From: Pontibacter lucknowensis
Lineage (GTDB): Bacteria > Bacteroidota > Bacteroidia > Cytophagales > Hymenobacteraceae
DNA length: 64,000 nt
Assembly (NCBI RefSeq): GCF_900156415.1
Contig: NZ_FTNM01000001.1
Location: forward strand, 558,001 to 622,000
Direction of reading: 5' to 3'
Below the pieces are notes generated by a model. The model saw only the letters and a list, made by a program, of their open reading frames with translations. It did not search any database and was not told where the DNA came from. Position 1 is the first letter of the stretch. Every line of letters starts with the position of its first letter. The translations under genes and the position numbers were made by a program. This document shows positions 59,100-64,000 of this stretch, one piece after another.

Positions 59100-59346
59100 A
59101 TAAAATCCTACCGCCTTTCTTTTTAGTCCTTTCAGATTACGCTCTCAATAGGTTCAGCCACAAATACATACATCTGATGTTATACTTACATAGCACTATA
59201 TAACCATAATTGCTCCAGCCGGTTTTATTGCTATACCTGTTCCAACACTGACCTGCTTAAGCTGCTAACTGTTAAAACCTTAGTCCGTAAAACAGAGGGT
59301 CCCGTCTGGCACGGAGACACCATGTTAAACATAAAACTTGAAAGCT

Positions 59347-59778
59347 ATGAAACGCAATAATGAAGAGAACCAAAATCAGAACAACAATCTGAATCAAAAC
59401 AGAAATAATAATCAGAATCAACCAAGAAATGAATCAGGTGAGTTTGAAAGCACTTCTCGCTCCCAAAGCAATCCAATGAACCAGAGCGGCCAGCGATCGC
59501 AGACCAGCAGCAGCAACCAGGGCCAAGGTTGGCACGGTGACTCGCAAGGTCATGCACAGGCCGGCCGACAGAGCCATAAAAATGACAGCTCATCGTCATC
59601 TATCAGCAACAGTTCATCTCAGGGTAGCCAGTCCCAGGCCAGAAGCAGCAACCAGTCACAAGGCAGTAGCAGCCAAAGCCAGGGAAAAGGCTGGCACGGA
59701 GACTCAGAGGGACACGCACAAGCAGGGCGTCAGAGTAACAAGGACAACAACTCAGGCTCCAGCAATAATAACTCCTAA
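59347..59778 (+). CDS. Disordered Ser/Gln/Asn-rich protein with two GWHGDS repeats
   Basis: A 143-residue, extremely hydrophilic protein without signal peptide or membrane segment. Asn/Gln/Ser make up most of it. The 16-residue motif GWHGDSxGHAQAGRQS occurs twice, at residues 61-76 (Gln at x) and 115-130 (Glu at x). The repeat has a glycine-histidine-alanine-glycine layout reminiscent of KGG/con-10 stress proteins, but the KGG signature itself is absent, so that link is tentative. ATG at 59347; the in-frame TTG at 59338 is unnecessary. A hairpin follows. Confidence 0.75.
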   Translation: MKRNNEENQNQNNNLNQNRNNNQNQPRNESGEFESTSRSQSNPMNQSGQRSQTSSSNQGQGWHGDSQGHAQAGRQSHKNDSSSSSISNSSSQGSQSQARSSNQSQGSSSQSQGKGWHGDSEGHAQAGRQSNKDNNSGSSNNNS

Positions 59779-59806
59779 TATAGTTTAGCTGAATATATTA
59801 CAGAAA

Positions 59807-59830
59807 AGCCCGTGGCAGATGCTGCGGGCT
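59807..59830 (+). terminator. Terminator after the Ser/Gln-rich gene
   Basis: AGCCCG (59807-59812) pairs with CGGGCT (59825-59830) with a possible short inner stem, followed by TCCCTATTT. It lies about 30 bases past the stop. Confidence 0.65.
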
Positions 59831-59913
59831 TCCCTATTTACATCAACTAGCGTTCTTGAACTTCGTAAACTTAGTATAAGACACGATTTTAAACGAACTG
59901 AAATTTTAAAGCT

Positions 59914-60087
59914 ATGAAAAACGAAAAAGAAAATAAGAACATGCCGAAAAATCAGCAGTCGGGCATGAATAAGCCTGGTAGCAAAAAGGACATAGGCAAC
60001 GACCTGCACAAGGATGCGGTAGGGAAAAAGGGCTCTAACAACCCGACGCCACAGGCCCGCACAGACAACGAGCAGAAAAAACACTAA
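59914..60087 (+). CDS. Small hydrophilic protein, 57 residues
   Basis: An open frame too short for routine lists: it begins MKNEKENKNMPKNQQSGMNK and ends TDNEQKKH. It is highly charged and polar, rich in Lys, Asn and Gly, without hydrophobic core, so probably disordered. The start context (AAAGCTATGAAA) is the same as that of the upstream gene (GAAAGCTATGAAA), and a hairpin terminator follows, which supports real expression. Function unknown. Confidence 0.6.
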   Translation: MKNEKENKNMPKNQQSGMNKPGSKKDIGNDLHKDAVGKKGSNNPTPQARTDNEQKKH

Positions 60088-60110
60088 CGATCGATTAACA
60101 CTCACTCTAG

Positions 60111-60151
60111 GAGCCCCGGTTATACTGTGACCCAGTAAACAGCCGGGGCTC
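60111..60151 (+). terminator. Terminator after the 57-residue gene
   Basis: GAGCCCCGG (60111-60119) pairs with CCGGGGCTC (60143-60151), with an inner TACTG/CAGTA stem, followed by TTATTATA. Confidence 0.8.
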
Positions 60152-60299
60152 TTATTATACAGTCGCTCTCAAACCTGCACAGGCTTAGCTTTATGTTCAG
60201 CATTATTTTAAATGATTAATTAGACATAATAAGTTTTTTATTATATATTATTGGCTTAATATTTGATCTGCTCAAGTACCCATCAACATAAGCCAAGCT

Positions 60300-63044
60300 A
60301 TGCGCAAACCTTTACTTTTCTTATCACTGCCTTTTGTCTTACTGCTGCTTGCTTTCAGCTTCAAAAAGGACAGCAACGACGACCTGATTACGCGCATTGC
60401 GCTCCAACTTCAGAAGTTCTATACCCTGCACCCACAGGAGAGCATCTACCTCCATCAGGACAAAGCGCTCTACAGCCTCGGCGAGACTATCTGGTTCAAA
60501 GCATATGCTTCTCAAAACACAACTGATAGCCTGAGCACGGTACTCTACGCAGACCTGGTAGGCCCTGACAACAAAGTGCGCCTGAGCAGGAAGCTGAAGC
60601 TGCAAAATGGCATGGCACACGGGGACTTCTACCTACCCGACACTTTATCAGAGGGGCTGTACCAGCTCAGGGCTTACACGAACTGGATGCGCAACTTCGA
60701 CCCGCAGTACTTTTTTACCAGAGAACTCAACATTGCCAGTCCCTCCCTTACGGAGGCCAAAGCCAGTATTACTTTCCAGACGCACACCTCCGCAGCCGGA
60801 GACTCCATCATCACCAGTCTGCAGTTTTACAAGCACCCTTTTGAACCGCTAAAGAACCTGAAACTAAAGACACAACTGGTGCTGGATGGTAAAAAAGGCA
60901 AGTCAGGTAGCCTGGAAACAGATGCGCAAGGTATAGCCCGGCTACCGCTTTTCTTCAGCAATGCCCAGAGTGGTAGCGTGAGGGAGGCCCTCCTGATCGT
61001 GCAGTCCGATGATAAGAGCAATCCATTCCAGCGAAGTTACCGCCTGCCGGTAGGCCAGCCGGCACTCGACCTGCAGTTTTTCCCAGAGGGTGGACACCTC
61101 GTGGCAGGTATACCTTCGCGGATAGGTTTCAAAGCCGTGGACATAAGCGGCAAAGGACAGCAGGTAGCAGGCATGGTGCAGGACCAGCAAGGTAACATGG
61201 TAATGGACTTTAAAAGTGAGCACCTGGGTATGGGCGCTTTTACGTTTATGCCCGAACCCGGCAAAACCTACACTGCGCAGGTACAGCTCCCCAATGGTCG
61301 CACAGCCAGGTATAAGCTACCGGAGGCACAGCCTGAGGGCGTGGTGCTGCAGGTCGTACAGCATAGTGAACATACAGTAAACTTCCGGATAGAGCATAAC
61401 TTCAGCAACCAGGTTACACAAGGCCCTATGTATCTGATTGCACATGCTGCGGACAGCCTTATTTTTGCGGTGAGAGCCAACACCGATAAACCGGTACTGG
61501 AGTCAGCTATACCTGCATCCCGGTTCCCGGTGGGTTTGATCCACTTCACCCTTTTCAGCGCTGACGGCAAAGCCCTGAGCGAACGCCTGGCCTTTGTGAA
61601 CCATCCGCCACAGCTTCAGCTCAATATCACAACCGACAAGGCCATGTATGGCAAAAGACAAAAAGTGACCATGCAGCTCGAGGCCCGCGATGCTAACGGC
61701 ATGCCGGTAGCCGGTAATTTCTCGCTCGCCGTACGCGACGCCCTCATCGACCAGAACCAGCAGCCTTACGAAAACAACATTTACACGCAGCTATACCTGC
61801 AGGGTGAGCTGAGAGGCAATATCGAGCAGCCCGCTTATTACTTTGACAAAAAGCAGTCACAGGCACGCCGCCACCTGGACCTGCTGCTGCTCACCCAGGG
61901 CTGGCGCCGCTTCAACTGGGACAACCTGCTACAGGACAAGCTGCAAACCACCCCACATCTTCCGGAGGAGAGTATTTCATTTTCAGGGAAAGTAGAAAAA
62001 GAGCTCGGTAAGAAGACACCGCAGAAAAGTAATCTGACGCTCATCTTCACACCAAACACGGCTCCAAAAGACACTATACCTACCCTGCCTAACCTGATCA
62101 TGGCAGAGACGAACCCCGACGGTAGTTTCCGTTTTGTAGGGCTGGACTTTGAGGATACGTTGAAGGTCTTCATACAGGCGCGAACGCCAAAGGGCAGCAA
62201 CAACCAGCTGATTCACCTGGATCGGACCACTGCCCCTATACCTAATTTTCAGGCATTGGAAGGAGCCACCCTATCGCCTGACCAAATAACAGCCTACCGC
62301 AGGCGCATGAGCGACTGGGCAAAGGCAGACCGCCAGCACCGCCTGACGACGGGTGCCATTCAACTGAAACAGGTAGACATAACAGCCAGAAAGCAGGAGT
62401 TCAGCAATGACCACCGCATTTATTTTAAAGAGAACGCAGATGCTCGTATTGAGCTAGACAAATTCACGGTAGTATATCCAAATGTACTACAATACCTGGC
62501 TGGCCGTGTAGCCGGAGTGCATGTTACGGGTTCGGGCAGTGAGACCAGTGTTATGATACGCGGCGACGGGCCACTGTTTGTACTGGACGGTATGCGCGTT
62601 GAACTAGAGACAGTAAACATGCTCGACCCCTCGGACATTGAGGCGATTGAGGTGCTGAAAGGAGCTAATGCTGCCATCTATGGCTCTTCATCAGGCGGCG
62701 GCGTGATTGCGCTTTTCACCAAGAGAGGCAATCCGAACTACAACTATGCGAATGAAAAATCTCCCGGCACGATCAATTTCAAGCTGGCCGGCTACAACAA
62801 GCCATCGGAGTTTTATTCGCCGCGCTACGATGTACCCCAGGACCGCCACAACCTGCCCGATTACCGCAGCACCCTGCACTGGCAACCGAATGTTAAAACC
62901 GATGCCAGTGGCAGAGCAACCATTACGTTCTTCACGTCAGATGTCATTACTGAGTTTGTGGCCGTGTGCGAAGGTATAGCAAAGCAGGGTACGGTAGGCG
63001 CGACCTCCTATCGCTTCAGCAGCGACACACGGATACAGCCATAG
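60300..63044 (+). CDS. MG2-like protein with TonB-receptor plug, no barrel
   Basis: A 914-residue exported protein. Residues 1-21 are a signal or anchor segment. An MG2/macroglobulin-like region follows (about 45-150, QESIYLHQDKALYSLGETIWFKAY and LSEGLYQLRAYTNW), then several beta-sandwich domains to about residue 700. A TonB-dependent receptor plug domain lies at about 705-815 (PNVLQYLAGRVAGVHV, IRGDGPLFVLDG, DIEAIEVLKGANAAIYGSSSGGGVI). The protein then ends with a short macroglobulin-like segment (TDASGRATITFFTSDVITEF) instead of the usual 600-residue beta-barrel. Similar barrel-less plug proteins occur in Bacteroidota; the role is not known. Confidence 0.82.
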   Translation: MRKPLLFLSLPFVLLLLAFSFKKDSNDDLITRIALQLQKFYTLHPQESIYLHQDKALYSLGETIWFKAYASQNTTDSLSTVLYADLVGPDNKVRLSRKLKLQNGMAHGDFYLPDTLSEGLYQLRAYTNWMRNFDPQYFFTRELNIASPSLTEAKASITFQTHTSAAGDSIITSLQFYKHPFEPLKNLKLKTQLVLDGKKGKSGSLETDAQGIARLPLFFSNAQSGSVREALLIVQSDDKSNPFQRSYRLPVGQPALDLQFFPEGGHLVAGIPSRIGFKAVDISGKGQQVAGMVQDQQGNMVMDFKSEHLGMGAFTFMPEPGKTYTAQVQLPNGRTARYKLPEAQPEGVVLQVVQHSEHTVNFRIEHNFSNQVTQGPMYLIAHAADSLIFAVRANTDKPVLESAIPASRFPVGLIHFTLFSADGKALSERLAFVNHPPQLQLNITTDKAMYGKRQKVTMQLEARDANGMPVAGNFSLAVRDALIDQNQQPYENNIYTQLYLQGELRGNIEQPAYYFDKKQSQARRHLDLLLLTQGWRRFNWDNLLQDKLQTTPHLPEESISFSGKVEKELGKKTPQKSNLTLIFTPNTAPKDTIPTLPNLIMAETNPDGSFRFVGLDFEDTLKVFIQARTPKGSNNQLIHLDRTTAPIPNFQALEGATLSPDQITAYRRRMSDWAKADRQHRLTTGAIQLKQVDITARKQEFSNDHRIYFKENADARIELDKFTVVYPNVLQYLAGRVAGVHVTGSGSETSVMIRGDGPLFVLDGMRVELETVNMLDPSDIEAIEVLKGANAAIYGSSSGGGVIALFTKRGNPNYNYANEKSPGTINFKLAGYNKPSEFYSPRYDVPQDRHNLPDYRSTLHWQPNVKTDASGRATITFFTSDVITEFVAVCEGIAKQGTVGATSYRFSSDTRIQP

Positions 63045-63045
63045 T

Positions 63046-63642
63046 CTACTTTTTCCGGCTGACCCACTTGTTGCCCTTTAGCCAGAAGCGCCAAGGCAGC
63101 AGGGCATCATCGCCGGCGTAGTCTATACCTACACGGGGGCCGATAGCTATACCTTCAGCAGGTACGTCTATACCTTCCTCTATCCAGATGGTGTCGCCGG
63201 TGAGTGGTTCGCCGTAGTGGCGGCGGTCTATACCTAAGGCGATACTAAGCACGCCCGGCCCGGCAGTAAGGTTGGGTTTAGGGGTGAGCATATTGCGGCG
63301 CAGCAGCATTTCTTCTATGCCTTCTGTCGGCTCAATGGCCCGTACCAGCACGGCGTCGGCGCTTCCTTCTACATTGGTAATGATGTTAAAAAGGTTGTAC
63401 ATGCCATACACCAGGTATACATAAGCCACTCCGCCCTCGTGGTACATGATCTCGGTACGCTGGGTCCGGCGGTTCATGTGCGCATGGCAGGCCTTGTCGT
63501 TTGTGCCGGAGTAAGCTTCTGTTTCCACGATCATGCCTCCGGTGAGGATGCCACCGTGGTTCGTGTAGAGGTATTTCCCCAGCAGGTCCTGCGCCACCTG
63601 CACCACATCCGCTCGGGTATAAAAGTCTTTTCTGAGCTTCAC
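63046..63642 (-). CDS. DNA-3-methyladenine glycosylase (Aag/MPG family)
   Basis: A 198-residue base-excision repair glycosylase of the Aag family, which removes alkylated purines and hypoxanthine. Conserved segments are LLGKYLYTNHGG, the catalytic-region MIVETEAYSGTNDKACHAH, VYLVYGMYNLFNIITN, and RRNMLTPKPNLTAGPGVLSIALGI. The glutamate of VETEAY is the expected water-activating residue. It converges tail-to-tail with the MG2/plug gene, with no gap. Confidence 0.93.
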   Translation of the reverse strand: MKLRKDFYTRADVVQVAQDLLGKYLYTNHGGILTGGMIVETEAYSGTNDKACHAHMNRRTQRTEIMYHEGGVAYVYLVYGMYNLFNIITNVEGSADAVLVRAIEPTEGIEEMLLRRNMLTPKPNLTAGPGVLSIALGIDRRHYGEPLTGDTIWIEEGIDVPAEGIAIGPRVGIDYAGDDALLPWRFWLKGNKWVSRKK

Positions 63643-63811
63643 TTTGTAATGAATAATGATGAATGAGTAGTTAATTCATAGCTGCCTGCAAGCAAATGAT
63701 GAACAGGTATACGTGAAACAAGCTTATCGACCAATACCTTATCCGCGCATTATTGTTCGTTATCATATGCAACTCACTAAATCTAATCGCTCATTCGTCA
63801 TTACTCATTAC
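63643..63811. other. Intergenic stretch, nothing recognised
   Basis: AT-rich sequence between the glycosylase start and the riboswitch promoter. No open frame of note, RNA or repeat was seen. Confidence 0.5.
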
Positions 63812-63840
63812 TTGTTTCTTCGTTAAAACAATTACCTTTG
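63812..63840 (+). promoter_or_regulatory. Promoter of the cobalamin riboswitch
   Basis: TTG (63812-63814), an 18-base spacer and TACCTTTG (63833-63840), i.e. a near-ideal Bacteroidota promoter immediately before the aptamer. Confidence 0.75.
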
Positions 63841-63841
63841 C

Positions 63842-64000
63842 CTTCAGATTGGTGGCCTTGTTGTTTCCGCGACAAAGCCTTAAAAGGGAAATAGGTGAGA
63901 TACCTATGCTGTTCCCGCAACTGTGATCTTCTTAAAAAGGGTTAGCCAAAACCACCGCCACTGTGCCGCACGACGCACGGGAAGGCTGGCTAACCTGAAG
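63842..64000 (+). promoter_or_regulatory. Cobalamin (B12) riboswitch aptamer
   Basis: The core follows the cobalamin aptamer: GGGAAATAGGTGAGA, then CTATGCTGTTCCCGCAACTGTGA, then AGCCA...CCGCCACTG as the B12 box region (about 63944-63963) and GGGAAGGC near the end. A peripheral stem (GTTAGCCA with TGGCTAAC) and the closing P1 stem (CTTCAG at 63842-63847 with CTGAAG at 63995-64000) can be drawn, so the aptamer is complete and ends at the last base. The regulated gene, typically B12 transport or synthesis or a B12-independent isozyme, lies outside the window. Confidence 0.92.

Noticed and set aside
59347-59778. CRISPR-like or tandem DNA repeat
   Set aside because: Only two motif copies exist, their DNA has diverged at silent positions, and there are no regular spacers; it is a protein repeat.

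Overview
The window looks like a chromosomal segment of a Bacteroidota bacterium, most probably order Cytophagales (Hymenobacteraceae, Pontibacter-like; the genus is a guess). Four things support this. Promoters fit the Bacteroidota -33/-7 type (TTG, 19-21 bases, TAnnTTTG) ahead of rpsL, rplC, the tRNA-tuf cluster, ahcY and the terminal riboswitch. Convincing Shine-Dalgarno sequences were not noticed. A DUF3467 gene sits between rpoC and rpsL. The accessory proteins are typical of the phylum: a beta-propeller sensor kinase, LytTR regulator, DUF4397 lipoprotein, and a TonB-plug protein without a barrel.

Layout: 1-8 kb holds mixed housekeeping and hypothetical genes: a 5'-truncated lipoprotein, a secreted TPR-like protein, an Ldh/Mdh-family oxidoreductase with a small membrane protein, an HscA-like Hsp70, an XRE membrane regulator and a DivIC/FtsB-like septum protein. 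From 8 to 42 kb almost everything is on the minus strand and forms the translation/transcription core. In transcription order it runs tRNA-Tyr, tRNA-Gly, tRNA-Thr, tuf, tRNA-Trp, secE, nusG, rplK, rplA, rplJ, rplL, rpoB, rpoC, DUF3467; then rpsL, rpsG, fusA, rpsJ; then, after a terminator and a new promoter, the S10-spc-alpha block rplC to rplQ (with secY, map, infA, rpmJ and rpoA); then carA and eno. Two genes too short for a routine ORF list, rpmJ and rpmD, are present.

From 42 to 64 kb gene orientation is mixed: an M1 aminopeptidase lipoprotein, a biotin-carrier-like protein, pyrH-frr, nadD-gmk with a zinc-finger anti-sigma factor and an ECF sigma factor, a double GT2 glycosyltransferase, a propeller histidine kinase with a LytTR response regulator, a second glycosyltransferase, ahcY, a DUF4397 lipoprotein, a THUMP-like methyltransferase, two small hydrophilic proteins (one with a repeated GWHGDS..HAQAGRQS motif), the MG2/plug protein, a 3-methyladenine glycosylase, and a cobalamin riboswitch whose closing stem ends exactly at the last base.

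The most unusual signal is not a gene. The hexamer GGTATA/TATACC (often AGGTATAGC) occurs by hand count about 34 times in the first 7.5 kb and about 23 times in 57.8-64 kb, several-fold above chance. It is near chance level across the ribosomal and RNA polymerase genes. It appears in all reading frames, between genes and inside terminator stems. No mobile element, CRISPR array or obvious transferred island was seen.
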